From Rhodanobacter sp. C03 (GTDB lineage: Bacteria > Pseudomonadota > Gammaproteobacteria > Xanthomonadales > Rhodanobacteraceae), in the NCBI RefSeq assembly GCF_002001175.1, contig NZ_MUNT01000011.1, positions 186,001-250,000 on the forward strand: a stretch of DNA of 64,000 nt. Direction: 5' to 3'. Position numbers and translations under genes: made by a program. The notes under the pieces were generated by a model. The model ran no database searches. It saw only the letters and a program-made list of their open reading frames with translations, and was not told where the DNA came from. Position 1 is the first letter of the stretch. The number at the start of each line of letters is the position of its first letter. Below are positions 51,762 through 59,872 of this stretch, piece by piece.

Positions 51762-54180
51762 CCGACGTGCATGCCGCCTCGTACGCGCTGTCGTTACCTT
51801 CAACTTCAGCGTCGTCGCGTTTTCTGCGATGGGGCATGCTGCGCTTCTCCAATCGACGCCGCCTGAGCCTCCGTCAGTTGCCAGTGCTTCTAGCACCGGG
51901 CAGCTCATGGTGCTGGAAGTGGTACTCAACAACACCGATACCCACGAGCTCCTAAATGTCGAGCGCGCCTCCGATGGTGGTTTCAGCGCCAAGGCCGACG
52001 ATCTGCGTCATCTGCGCCTGAAGATCGATCCGTCCGTCGCCGCGGAAGCGATGGTGCGTCTGCAAGACCTGCCCGGCTTGGTGATTCATTATGACGAGGC
52101 CGGCCAATCGCTGACCCTGCAGGCGCCGGCATCCATGCTGGAAAGCTATGGGGTGGATCTGGCCGGCGAACCACAGCTCACCGACCTCAAGGCCATGCGG
52201 CCGATTTCCTCGGCGATCCTCAACTACGGGCTGTACGACACCTGGCAGGGCGGCAGGAACTACATGTCCGGCAATTTCGAAGGGCTGCTGAGCAACCGTG
52301 CCGGCATCTTCTCGACGACTGCGTTATACAACCAGAACGCAATGACCGGCTACAGCAAAAGCGTGCGCCTGGACAGCAGCTGGCGCTACATCGATCCCGA
52401 GAAAATCCGCTCATACACCATTGGTGACTTCGTCAGCAACGCGCTGTCGTGGAACAACAGCGTGCGCCTCGCCGGCTTTCAGATCTCCAGCGCATTCGAC
52501 CAACGCCCTGACATAGTGACCGCCGCATTGCCGCAGTTCTCCGGCTCGGCGGCGCTGCCGTCCACGTTGGATCTTTATGTGAACCAGCAGCAGGTTTTTT
52601 CCGGCAGCGTGCCGTCCGGCCCGTACCAGCTCAAGTCGCTGCCCTACGTATCGGGTGGCGACGTGACCCTCGTCGCCACGGACGCGACTGGTCGCCAGGT
52701 CACCACAACCCAAGCGTATTACTACAACGGGCAGCAGCTGCGGCAGGGACTGTTTGAGTACTCGCTGGACGTTGGTGCGCCGCGGCTGAACTACGGCGCA
52801 AAATCGTCCGATTACGACGATACGGTTTTTGCTGCCGGATCGTTGCGCTATGGCTTCACCAACAGCACCACCCTCGAAGGCCATACTGAGTCTTCGGCCG
52901 ATGGTCTGGTCAACTTTGGCGGCGGCATCGTGCAGGGTCTGGGCGGCTACGGCACCGTCACTGCCTCGCTGGCTGGCAGCCACTACAAAAGCTGGTCCGG
53001 TGGCCAAGCGGCGCTCCAGGTGGAAGGACTCGTCGATGGCATCCACCTGTATGCAGGCACCCAGCGCACCATCGACGACTATTTCGACTTGGCGCGCGTA
53101 TCCAGCTACCGCTACCTGCAGCACAACCCGCTGCTCAGTGCTGCTAATGCCGACTACCCACTCTCCACGGCCCAGGCAAGCGCGATCGATCGCGCCGGTA
53201 TCAGTTTCCAACCATGGTTCGACAAGACGACGGTGGACATCAGCTACAACCGCATCAAGTACGCCGACAACACGATGCGCACGGTCAACTTGTCGCTTTC
53301 CCGTTCGCTCTCCAAGCGGGTCAGCCTGTTCGCCAACGCCTTCACCGACTTAGACAACCACGACGACCGTGGCGTCTATCTGTCGGTGAACATCAACCTG
53401 GATCACAACATCACGGCTCAGGCCACCGTTACAAGCGACGACGGCCACATCGGCTTCACCCAGCAAGTCAACGGTCTGGCGGGACAGAAGCAGGGCGATG
53501 TCGGCTGGGGTGTTTCCAATACCGTCTACGCCGATGCGCCCGATCAGGGTGGCGCCTATCTCAGCTGGCGCACCCCCGAGGCTCAGCTACGCGCGCAGGT
53601 CTACCAATACGGCAGCAGCATCAGCACCAACCTGTCAGCCGAAGGTTCGCTGGTGGCGGCTGGCGGTGGTGTCTTCGCCGCAGACCAGATCGGCAACGCC
53701 TACGCGATTGTCACCAACGCAGGTCCCGGCGCGGAAGTGATGCAGGGCGGTGTGCTCATCGGCCAGGCGAACAGCAGCGGGCGAGCCTTGCTGCCTAACA
53801 TCACGCCGTACTACGAGCAGCATGTGTACCTCGATCCTTCCACCCTGGCCGACGGCTGGGTGCCTGCGGTCACCGAGCGCGTCGCCATTGCCGGCTACCG
53901 CCAAGGCACGATCATCGACTTCGGCGCCAAGTTGGTCCACGGCGCCGTGCTGATCCTGCGCGGCAGGGACGGCAAGCCCATCGCTCCGGGCTACACCGCC
54001 CAGTTGCAGGGCGGCGAGAGCTTCGTGGTCGGTTACGACGGCGAGGCCTATGTAAGCGGGTTGAAGCCACATAACCGCATCAGCGTTGATCTCGGTCCCG
54101 CAGGTACCTGCTCGGCGAGCTTCGACTACGACATGAAAGGCCCGGCACAACCGCAGATAGGACCACTGACATGCCAGTGA
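51745..54180 (+). CDS. outer membrane fimbrial usher (archaic)
   Basis: An 811-residue outer membrane usher. A signal sequence precedes an N-terminal domain (ELLNVERASDGG; RLKIDPSVAAEAMVRLQDLP), a central 24-strand pore with plug domain, and C-terminal domains including the GATLPNITPYYEQHVYLDP-like stretch GRALLPNITPYYEQHVYLDP. FDYDMKGPAQPQIGPLTCQ ends the protein. YGLYDTWQGGRNYMSGNF and the VTGYVTNRFNIN-type plug segments are usual for this family. The start is the ATG at 51745, 17 bases inside the chaperone gene. The usher assembles the pilus in the outer membrane and overlaps the next gene by ten bases. Confidence 0.88.
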   Translation: MSRTTNRRACRLVRAVVTFNFSVVAFSAMGHAALLQSTPPEPPSVASASSTGQLMVLEVVLNNTDTHELLNVERASDGGFSAKADDLRHLRLKIDPSVAAEAMVRLQDLPGLVIHYDEAGQSLTLQAPASMLESYGVDLAGEPQLTDLKAMRPISSAILNYGLYDTWQGGRNYMSGNFEGLLSNRAGIFSTTALYNQNAMTGYSKSVRLDSSWRYIDPEKIRSYTIGDFVSNALSWNNSVRLAGFQISSAFDQRPDIVTAALPQFSGSAALPSTLDLYVNQQQVFSGSVPSGPYQLKSLPYVSGGDVTLVATDATGRQVTTTQAYYYNGQQLRQGLFEYSLDVGAPRLNYGAKSSDYDDTVFAAGSLRYGFTNSTTLEGHTESSADGLVNFGGGIVQGLGGYGTVTASLAGSHYKSWSGGQAALQVEGLVDGIHLYAGTQRTIDDYFDLARVSSYRYLQHNPLLSAANADYPLSTAQASAIDRAGISFQPWFDKTTVDISYNRIKYADNTMRTVNLSLSRSLSKRVSLFANAFTDLDNHDDRGVYLSVNINLDHNITAQATVTSDDGHIGFTQQVNGLAGQKQGDVGWGVSNTVYADAPDQGGAYLSWRTPEAQLRAQVYQYGSSISTNLSAEGSLVAAGGGVFAADQIGNAYAIVTNAGPGAEVMQGGVLIGQANSSGRALLPNITPYYEQHVYLDPSTLADGWVPAVTERVAIAGYRQGTIIDFGAKLVHGAVLILRGRDGKPIAPGYTAQLQGGESFVVGYDGEAYVSGLKPHNRISVDLGPAGTCSASFDYDMKGPAQPQIGPLTCQ

Positions 54181-54554
54181 AAACACAAATTCTGATGGCT
54201 GTCGGCTTGGGGCTGCTGGCGCCGGTGCTGTCTGCGTATGCGCAGAACCTGATACCGGACAACACCGGTGCCCTGTACCCGCTCGGCTCGACGGCGCGTG
54301 GTGCACTGGGCCGGCCGCATACCCTCGGGCGACTGTTCGTGCAACTGGACGTAGTGCCCACCTGCACGTTCGAGACCGGCGAGATCACGCAGCAGGTCCT
54401 GATCCGCTGCACGCGCGGCGTGCCCTACCGCATGCAGATCCGCAACGATGCTGACGCGGCTTTCGGCTTGACCCGGGTGTTCGCACCGAGCCTGCATGGT
54501 AGGCCTGGCGAACTCGTGCGCATCGAAGCGCAACGCCTGGACGTGGAGTTCTGA
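54171..54554 (+). CDS. short SCPU-related fimbrial protein
   Basis: A 127-residue exported protein. A signal peptide (ILMAVGLGLLAPVLSAYA) is followed by a single Cys pair in VVPTCTFETGE and VLIRCTRGVPYRM, the first half of a SCPU fold. It ends in ARRLD-like VRIEAQRLDVEF and lacks the G-x-Y-x-D-x-V-x-V strand seen at the end of the other four SCPU proteins here. It may be a mini-subunit, a terminator or a stabiliser of the pilus base. It is placed directly after the usher. Its start overlaps the usher by ten bases. Confidence 0.6.
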   Translation: MPVKTQILMAVGLGLLAPVLSAYAQNLIPDNTGALYPLGSTARGALGRPHTLGRLFVQLDVVPTCTFETGEITQQVLIRCTRGVPYRMQIRNDADAAFGLTRVFAPSLHGRPGELVRIEAQRLDVEF

Positions 54555-54556
54555 TC

Positions 54557-55603
54557 ATGACGACACGTTCATCATCGTTGTTGCGTCGTTGCCGCCAAGG
54601 GCTGCTGACCCTGCTGACCTGCGGCAGCGTCTTGAGCAGTTTGCTGATGGCGGGAATGGTCGGTGTGCCGTTGGCGCTGGTCTCGCCGGCTGTCATGGCG
54701 ACCTGCACCGAGTCGGGCGCTACCAACCTGACCTACAACTACACCGCTGCCAACATAACCCAGGCTGCTCCGTTGCAATTCCCAAACACTTGGCAGTGCA
54801 AAGACGGCACCACCAAAAGCAATAGTGCGAACATCTGCTACGAGTCGGTATTCGATGGTACGGCCGCCAAAGGCGCCACCACGATGACGTATACGGTAGG
54901 ACTCAACGATACCAGCAACAACATACCGAGCATGACCAGCGGCACCGTATATGGCCTCTATACCAACCCGGTGGGTGGAACCGCAAACCCGCTGGCAGTG
55001 ACGCTCACTGTCACGGTTCCTGCCGGGCAGGCCACCACCATGGCCCCTGGCACCTACATCGATAACAACATCCTGTTCGAGTTTGACGAGCAGGGAAATG
55101 GCGGCGCTTGCGAACACAACTTTGTCCCTAGCACCAGCAATTGGGACGCCGCAACCGTGACCTATTCCGTCAACTATGTCATCCCTTCCGTGTGCACCCT
55201 GGTTTCAACCTCAACGGTCAACTTCGGCAACATTTCGGGCAGTACCGTCGTTGCCGCGGGGGGAGTGCCCGCTACGGGGGCAGTCACCGTGAATTGCACC
55301 TCGACTACGGCATATACGGTGTATCTGGGCGACGGCAACCAGCGGCTTACCGGCGGCGGCAATCGCCAGATGGCGAACGGCACGGCCCTGCTTCCGTACC
55401 AGCTGTACAAGGACAGTGGCTACACCAAGATATGGGATGCCACAGGCGGCACCAGCGCTACAGGCGGCTCGGGTGGCCAGAACGGAACCGGTAGCGGTGT
55501 TAATCAAAGCCTGACCGTATACGCCCGAATTCCGGGTGGCGCGGCCGTTCCCGCAACTATCGGCAACTACACCGACACCGTCGTCGTGACGGTGACGTAT
55601 TGA
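54557..55603 (+). CDS. two-domain SCPU protein, probable pilus tip adhesin
   Basis: A 348-residue exported protein with two SCPU-like halves. The N-terminal half (about 50-210) holds four or more cysteines (CTESGATN, WQCKDGT, NICYES, GACEHNF). The C-terminal half (about 215-348) has the normal SCPU pattern PSVCTLVSTSTVNFGNISGS and ends in GNYTDTVVVTVTY. Two-domain subunits of this type in Csu pili are tip adhesins (CsuE), which bind hydrophobic surfaces through loops of the N-terminal domain. The signal peptide is long, ending near SPAVMA. It lies three bases after the previous gene. Confidence 0.8.
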   Translation: MTTRSSSLLRRCRQGLLTLLTCGSVLSSLLMAGMVGVPLALVSPAVMATCTESGATNLTYNYTAANITQAAPLQFPNTWQCKDGTTKSNSANICYESVFDGTAAKGATTMTYTVGLNDTSNNIPSMTSGTVYGLYTNPVGGTANPLAVTLTVTVPAGQATTMAPGTYIDNNILFEFDEQGNGGACEHNFVPSTSNWDAATVTYSVNYVIPSVCTLVSTSTVNFGNISGSTVVAAGGVPATGAVTVNCTSTTAYTVYLGDGNQRLTGGGNRQMANGTALLPYQLYKDSGYTKIWDATGGTSATGGSGGQNGTGSGVNQSLTVYARIPGGAAVPATIGNYTDTVVVTVTY

Positions 55604-55694
55604 GGATGGCTGTCATGTCGACAAACTGCCAGGAATTCAAACTGTCGCATCACCAGCCATCTTCGACTGGACCGCCTCCCGTCGGCGGCCGCTG

Positions 55695-55719
55695 TCGTCC
55701 GGACGGGGTCACCGGACGA
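55695..55719 (+). repeat. 8-bp hairpin upstream of the major pilin gene
   Basis: TCGTCCGG and CCGGACGA pair perfectly around a nine-base loop, in the 205-base gap between the tip gene and the pilin gene. There is no T run, so termination is unlikely. It may be an RNA processing or stability site. Confidence 0.5.
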
Positions 55720-55808
55720 GGCAATCTGTGCCCCGGCTATCTGCGTGTCATTGCAATCAATTCATGCTTCATCTAACGCTCCATCATCAATCATCAGAGG
55801 ACATCATC

Positions 55809-56336
55809 ATGCGTAAGACAACTCTCAGCCTGGGCTTGGGCCTGCTCGCCAGCGTGCTGGCCGTGCCGGCTTTCGCCGCCACCACCATTACCGGCAACCT
55901 GACCGTTCAGGCAACGGTCGTATCCACCTGCACGCTCAACTCGGCCGCTGCCGCTGGTGCTGGTAACGGCCTGCTCAACTTTGGCAACGTCACCTCTACC
56001 CTCGCCAATGTGGATGTCGACACGACCGCGGGCGGCAACTATGGCGTGTCGGTCATCTGCACCAACACCACGCCGTACACGGTGTTCGCAAATAACGGTG
56101 CGAATGCCGCTGGCAGCCAGAACAACATGAAGCTCGGCGCAGCGCTGTTGCCGTACAACCTATATACGACGGCGGGTCGGACGATTCCGTTCCCCACCAC
56201 CAGCGGTGCGGCGCTCAGCTTCACCGGTAACGGTACGGCCCAGACCATCCCGTTTTATGGCCGGATTCCTTCAGGCACCACCTTGCCGGCAGCGGGTCTC
56301 TATACCGACACCGTGGTCGTGTCGATCACTTACTAA
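55809..56336 (+). CDS. SCPU pilin, probable major subunit
   Basis: A 175-residue exported protein. The signal peptide (LGLGLLASVLAVPAFA) is followed by TTITGNLTVQATVVSTCTLN, the typical N-terminal donor strand plus first Cys, and the second Cys at SVICTNTTPY. LLNFGNVTS and GLYTDTVVVSITY are the SCPU blocks. AGAGGA lies seven bases before the ATG at 55809. Its short length, single domain, strong ribosome-binding site and flanking hairpins suggest the main structural pilin. The gene is fifth in the operon. Confidence 0.85.
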   Translation: MRKTTLSLGLGLLASVLAVPAFAATTITGNLTVQATVVSTCTLNSAAAAGAGNGLLNFGNVTSTLANVDVDTTAGGNYGVSVICTNTTPYTVFANNGANAAGSQNNMKLGAALLPYNLYTTAGRTIPFPTTSGAALSFTGNGTAQTIPFYGRIPSGTTLPAAGLYTDTVVVSITY

Positions 56337-56367
56337 TCGGCCGCGCCGCATCGCTCAAAACCGGTCT

Positions 56368-56402
56368 GCCTGCATGTCGTTCGCAATGAACGTCATGCAG
56401 GC
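56368..56402 (+). repeat. strong hairpin 3' of the major pilin gene
   Basis: GCCTGCATG-T-CGTT pairs with AACG-T-CATGCAGGC around a seven-base loop, giving 13 base pairs with a single T-T mismatch. It lies 31 bases after the pilin stop. It is not followed by a T run. Such 3' hairpins stabilise pilin mRNA against 3'-5' decay in classical fimbrial operons. Confidence 0.6.
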
Positions 56403-56453
56403 GGCGGCTGCGAGCCATGCAGCTCATTCCATGTCGTGTATCGGAAGCCCGCC

Positions 56454-57002
56454 ATGATGCGATCCGCCATAGTCTTGGCCCTGTTTGTAGGTGTCCTGAG
56501 TTGTCAGGGCACCTTGCTCGACGGCGCCCATGCCGGTGAGGCTCACAGCAGGCTTTCCATCGAGGCGAGCGTGTCCGATTTCTGCGATATCGGAGGCGGT
56601 CCTTCGCTGAAAGTGGCGCGCGGCCTGCTGGATTTCGGCAGCCACAGACTGGTGGATACTGCGACGGGTCTGAACGATCTTGATCTCTCGCAGCCGGTCA
56701 AGGGGACGATGCCTTTGCTGTGCAGTGAAGGCAGTGTTTTTCCGGAGGTTTCCTTTAGCAACGGTCTTCATGCGACCGGCAAGCAGCGCAATCTGCAAGG
56801 CCCTGGAGGTACGCTGATTCCCTACGAACTTCTGCGTGGAAGCAGTCCCAGCCAAGGACTGTGGGATGACAACGCCTATCCGGTACACCTCATCGGAGGC
56901 AAGCTCGGCGATATCCCCTTGTACGGTTACATTCCAGCATTGCCTGCTGGTGCCAAGGATGGGTTTTATACCGATACTGTTACTGTGCGAGTCGATTTCT
57001 AG
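56454..57002 (+). CDS. SCPU fimbrial subunit (minor)
   Basis: A 182-residue exported protein. Its signal peptide (AIVLALFVGVLSCQGTLLDG) is followed by SRLSIEASVSDFCDIGG and a second Cys at MPLLCSEGSVFP, with ARGLLDFGSH between. It ends in GFYTDTVTVRVDF. It resembles the first pilin of the operon (similar LLDFG, NGLHAIG/NGLHATG, Q-R and GPG blocks), so the two probably arose by duplication. GGAAG lies just upstream of the ATG at 56454. It is the last gene of the fimbrial operon. Confidence 0.82.
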   Translation: MMRSAIVLALFVGVLSCQGTLLDGAHAGEAHSRLSIEASVSDFCDIGGGPSLKVARGLLDFGSHRLVDTATGLNDLDLSQPVKGTMPLLCSEGSVFPEVSFSNGLHATGKQRNLQGPGGTLIPYELLRGSSPSQGLWDDNAYPVHLIGGKLGDIPLYGYIPALPAGAKDGFYTDTVTVRVDF

Positions 57003-57111
57003 GCATGTCTGTTTCGGTCAATGCCGCGCGCTGGCATGCGCCGGACGTTCACGATCCGATACGCCATTTCTCGACGCGTGCCTATCATCTGATTTCGTGC
57101 GCGGGCGTTTA

Positions 57112-57129
57112 TGTAAAGCTTGCTTGACA
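57112..57129. promoter_or_regulatory. operator copy 1 upstream of the membrane/HTH gene set
   Basis: TGTAAAG-CTTG-CTTGACA is an inverted repeat with one mismatch to the second copy. It overlaps a -35-like TTGACA (57124-57129), with a weak -10 (TACGCT, 57148-57153) 18 bases downstream. A protein bound here would block the promoter. Confidence 0.6.
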
Positions 57130-57158
57130 TGCAAATGATCATTACTCTACGCTGCACT

Positions 57159-57176
57159 TGTCAAGGATGCTTGACA
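57159..57176. promoter_or_regulatory. operator copy 2, perfect inverted repeat
   Basis: TGTCAAG-GATG-CTTGACA is a perfect inverted repeat with a four-base centre. It is the same arm sequence as copy 1, centre to centre 47 bases (about 4.5 helical turns). It lies 83 bases before the ATG of the membrane protein gene. It is probably the target of the Cro/CI-type regulator encoded downstream. Confidence 0.6.
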
Positions 57177-57258
57177 TTGATTGGCACGGGAGAGTGGTCA
57201 TGGCAAGGCATTGTTGGTTCTTTCGGGTGGTCGCACTGCCGCTGGCGTTGACGCCGCC

Positions 57259-57870
57259 ATGAGCCGTCAAATTTACCGCCGCTATCAGCGTGAGTTCTGG
57301 CCGGCGATGCTGGCCTATATCGCAATCATGTTCCTGCTGTGGCCGTTGCTGCCGCGGGTGCACAACGAACTGCTGAAGATTGCACTGGCGCTTCTGCCGG
57401 TGCTGCCGGTGCTGTTCGTGGTGCGCGCGATGGTGCGGCTGGTGCTGGGCAGCGACGAGCTGGAGCAACGCATCCATCTGATCGGTCTGGCGATAGCGGC
57501 CACCGTGGTGAGCACACTCAGCCTGGCCGGCGGCTTTCTCGCCGCGGCCGGCGTGGTCAAGCTGGATGGCACGATCCTGATCTGGGTGTGGCCGACCCTG
57601 GTAGTGGTCTACACCGCCGGGCGTGGCTGGGCCAGCCGCCGTTACGGCGGCGCTTCAGATGTGTTGTGCGACAACAGTGTGGCGCTGTATTGGCGCGTGC
57701 TGCTTGTGGCACTGGCGATTGCCGCGCTCACCGCGCTCGGACGCCATCAGCTGAGTGACCACCAGTTGGGCATGCTATGCGGCATGAGCTCCGCGCTGGC
57801 GGCATGGGGGCTGGTGCTGGCGATCCTGCATTGGCGCAGGCGGCAACGCGGCGACCGCGAGGCATCGTGA
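57259..57870 (+). CDS. hypothetical membrane protein (six helices)
   Basis: A 203-residue inner membrane protein with about six hydrophobic helices (for example AMLAYIAIMFLLWPLLPRV and IHLIGLAIAATVVSTLSLAG). Between helices 2 and 3, MVRLVLGSDELEQRIHLIG is a conserved-looking cytoplasmic loop. No known domain is recognised. It has two operators upstream and is followed 33 bases later by the HTH regulator gene. Gene pairs of a polytopic membrane protein plus a 65-75 residue Cro/CI regulator are common in bacteria; the protein may sense a membrane signal. Confidence 0.7.
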   Translation: MSRQIYRRYQREFWPAMLAYIAIMFLLWPLLPRVHNELLKIALALLPVLPVLFVVRAMVRLVLGSDELEQRIHLIGLAIAATVVSTLSLAGGFLAAAGVVKLDGTILIWVWPTLVVVYTAGRGWASRRYGGASDVLCDNSVALYWRVLLVALAIAALTALGRHQLSDHQLGMLCGMSSALAAWGLVLAILHWRRRQRGDREAS

Positions 57871-57903
57871 TGCCGAGCCGGTGCCGGATATCGGCAGACG
57901 CCC

Positions 57904-58104
57904 ATGAATAACCACGTACGCGAGTTGCGTGGCGAACAAGGCTGGTCGCAGGCCGATCTGGCCGAGCGGCTGGAGGTGTCGCGGCAGACCATCAACGCGA
58001 TCGAGACCGGCAAGTACGATCCCAGCCTGCCGCTGGCATTCAAGATCGCGCATTTGTTTGGCCGTCCGATCGAATCGATTTTTGACCCAGGGAGCAACAT
58101 GTGA
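57904..58104 (+). CDS. Cro/CI-type (XRE) transcriptional regulator
   Basis: A 66-residue stand-alone helix-turn-helix protein. LRGEQGWSQADLAERLEVSR forms the first helices and QTINAIETGKYDPSLPLAF the recognition helix and next turn, exactly as in the small XRE regulators. There is no ligand-binding domain. It is between the membrane protein and the alpha/beta hydrolase in the same operon, so it may repress the operon at the two upstream operators. The stop overlaps the next ATG by four bases (ATGA at 58101). Confidence 0.88.
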   Translation: MNNHVRELRGEQGWSQADLAERLEVSRQTINAIETGKYDPSLPLAFKIAHLFGRPIESIFDPGSNM

Positions 58105-59684
58105 GCATGAAACCCAGAGCACGCATGGGCGTGGTGGTCGCCATCGCGGTCGCGATCTACGTGGCCAACCAGAGCGCCCATCATCGCGGGCAAGAAAAAG
58201 ACCAGGTAGCAGCATCCGCGACGGTGGCTTCGCCGGCTGCTGCCACGAAGGTGACACCGAGCAAGCCGGCCACGTGGAAACTCGGCACCGTGACGTTGAC
58301 CGCGTGCCAGCTGGGCCAGCCAAACAGCGGGTTGAGCACGGCGGCGTGGTGCACGATGTTTCCGGTGCCGGAGAACCGCGCCGATCCGCACAGCCGCACG
58401 ATCAAGCTGAAGCTGGCGCTGCTGCGCTCCAGTGCGCAGGTGCCGAGCAAGGACATGCTGGTGTTTCTCGCCGGCGGCCCGGGCCAGGCAGCGACCGATT
58501 CGGCTGGCGCGATCGCCGCGATGCTGGAACCGTTGCGAGCTCACCGCGATGTATTGCTGCTCGACCAGCGCGGCACCGGTGGTTCCAATGGGCTGAGCTG
58601 CAAGCCGTCCGATGTAGCGGCTGCGCCGGACGACGAGAACAGCTTCGATGCCGACAAGATGCGCGCGGCGGCGGCGGACTGCATGAAGCAGCTGGCCAGC
58701 CATGCTGACCCACGGTTCTACACCACCACGATCGCCGCGCAGGATCTGGAGGATGTGCGCAAGGCACTCGGTTCGCCGCAGTTCGATCTGATCGGCGTGT
58801 CGTACGGCACGCGGATGGCTCAGCAGTATCTGATGCGTTATCCCGATGCGGTGCGCAGTGTGGTGCTGGACAGCGTGGTGCCGAATTCGTTGGCGTTGGG
58901 CGAGGACTTTGCACGCAACCTGGATGATGCCTTGAAGGCGCAGTTCGCCCGCTGCACTGCCGAGCCGGCATGCCGGAAGCAGTTCGGCGATCCGGACCAG
59001 ACGCTGTATCAGCTGCGCGATGCGTTGCGCGCGAATCCGCATGAGGTCAGCTTCCGCGATCCGCAGAGCTACCAGACCGTCAAGCGGGTGCTGAACGAAA
59101 ATTCGCTGGCCAGCGTGGTACGCATGTTCGCCTATACGCCGGCGACCGCGGCGTTGTTGCCGTTGTCGATCGACGCGGCCGCGCATGGCGATGTCGGCCC
59201 GCTGCTGGGCCAGGCAAAGATCCTGTCCGGCGATCTATCCGAGCTGATGGGCAGCGGCATGCAGTACTCGGTGATCTGCAGCGAGGACGCTGACCTGCTC
59301 ACGCCACGCCCGCAGGATGCCGAGACCATCCTGGGGACGCACATGATCGACGCATTGAAGGCGGTCTGCTCGGTGTGGCCCAAGGGCACGCGCCCGGCGG
59401 ATTTCCATCAGCCACTGAAGACCGACAAACCGATGCTGCTGCTGGCCGGCCAGTACGACCCGGTGACGCCACCGCGCTATGCCGACGAGGTGGCGAAAGG
59501 CTTGCCGAATGCGCGCGTGCTGATGCTCAAGGGGCAGGCACACAGCGTGATGTCGGCCGGCTGCACGCCGGAGCTGGTCCAGCATTTTGTCGAGAAGCTC
59601 GAACCAAAGACGCTGGATGCCAGCTGTCTGGACCGGCTGCAGCCCACGCCGATCTTCATCGATTTCAACGGAGCCACTCCATGA
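58101..59684 (+). CDS. exported alpha/beta hydrolase, TAP-like (tripeptidyl aminopeptidase family)
   Basis: A 527-residue protein with an N-terminal membrane anchor or signal (VVVAIAVAIYVAN). The hydrolase domain includes LVFLAGGPGQAATDS (HGGPG-type oxyanion motif), LLLDQRGTGGSNGLSC, the nucleophile elbow LIGVSYGTRMAQQYL, and the C-terminal TAP domain with LLLAGQYDPVTPPRYAD and QAHSVMSAGC carrying the candidate Asp and His. It resembles Streptomyces-type tripeptidyl aminopeptidases and the periplasmic/secreted S33 peptidases. Its place before an ABC exporter suggests processing of an exported peptide, but the substrate is unknown. The start is translationally coupled to the regulator. Confidence 0.85.
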   Translation: MSMKPRARMGVVVAIAVAIYVANQSAHHRGQEKDQVAASATVASPAAATKVTPSKPATWKLGTVTLTACQLGQPNSGLSTAAWCTMFPVPENRADPHSRTIKLKLALLRSSAQVPSKDMLVFLAGGPGQAATDSAGAIAAMLEPLRAHRDVLLLDQRGTGGSNGLSCKPSDVAAAPDDENSFDADKMRAAAADCMKQLASHADPRFYTTTIAAQDLEDVRKALGSPQFDLIGVSYGTRMAQQYLMRYPDAVRSVVLDSVVPNSLALGEDFARNLDDALKAQFARCTAEPACRKQFGDPDQTLYQLRDALRANPHEVSFRDPQSYQTVKRVLNENSLASVVRMFAYTPATAALLPLSIDAAAHGDVGPLLGQAKILSGDLSELMGSGMQYSVICSEDADLLTPRPQDAETILGTHMIDALKAVCSVWPKGTRPADFHQPLKTDKPMLLLAGQYDPVTPPRYADEVAKGLPNARVLMLKGQAHSVMSAGCTPELVQHFVEKLEPKTLDASCLDRLQPTPIFIDFNGATP

Positions 59685-59872
59685 AAGATCACTTCGTGAA
59701 AAATCCGTACGTGCTGGCCAACGCCATGCTGTGGGCTGCAGCCATCGTCGCCGCCGCGATGCTCGGCGCGCCGAAATTCCTTTTCCTGGTACTGCTTCCG
59801 CTGCTGGCCACGCTGTCCGTGGTGACCTTCGGCCGGCGCGCTGCTTCAAACGGAGTGACTTGTCGTGATTGA
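59681..59872 (+). CDS. small membrane protein
   Basis: A 63-residue protein with one or two short hydrophobic helices (NAMLWAAAIVAAAMLGA and FLFLVLLPLLATLSVVTFG). No family recognised. Its start overlaps the stop of the hydrolase (ATGA), and the ATPase start lies inside its 3' end, so it is part of the operon. The frame upstream of 59681 is an overlap of the hydrolase gene. Confidence 0.7.
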   Translation: MKDHFVKNPYVLANAMLWAAAIVAAAMLGAPKFLFLVLLPLLATLSVVTFGRRAASNGVTCRD

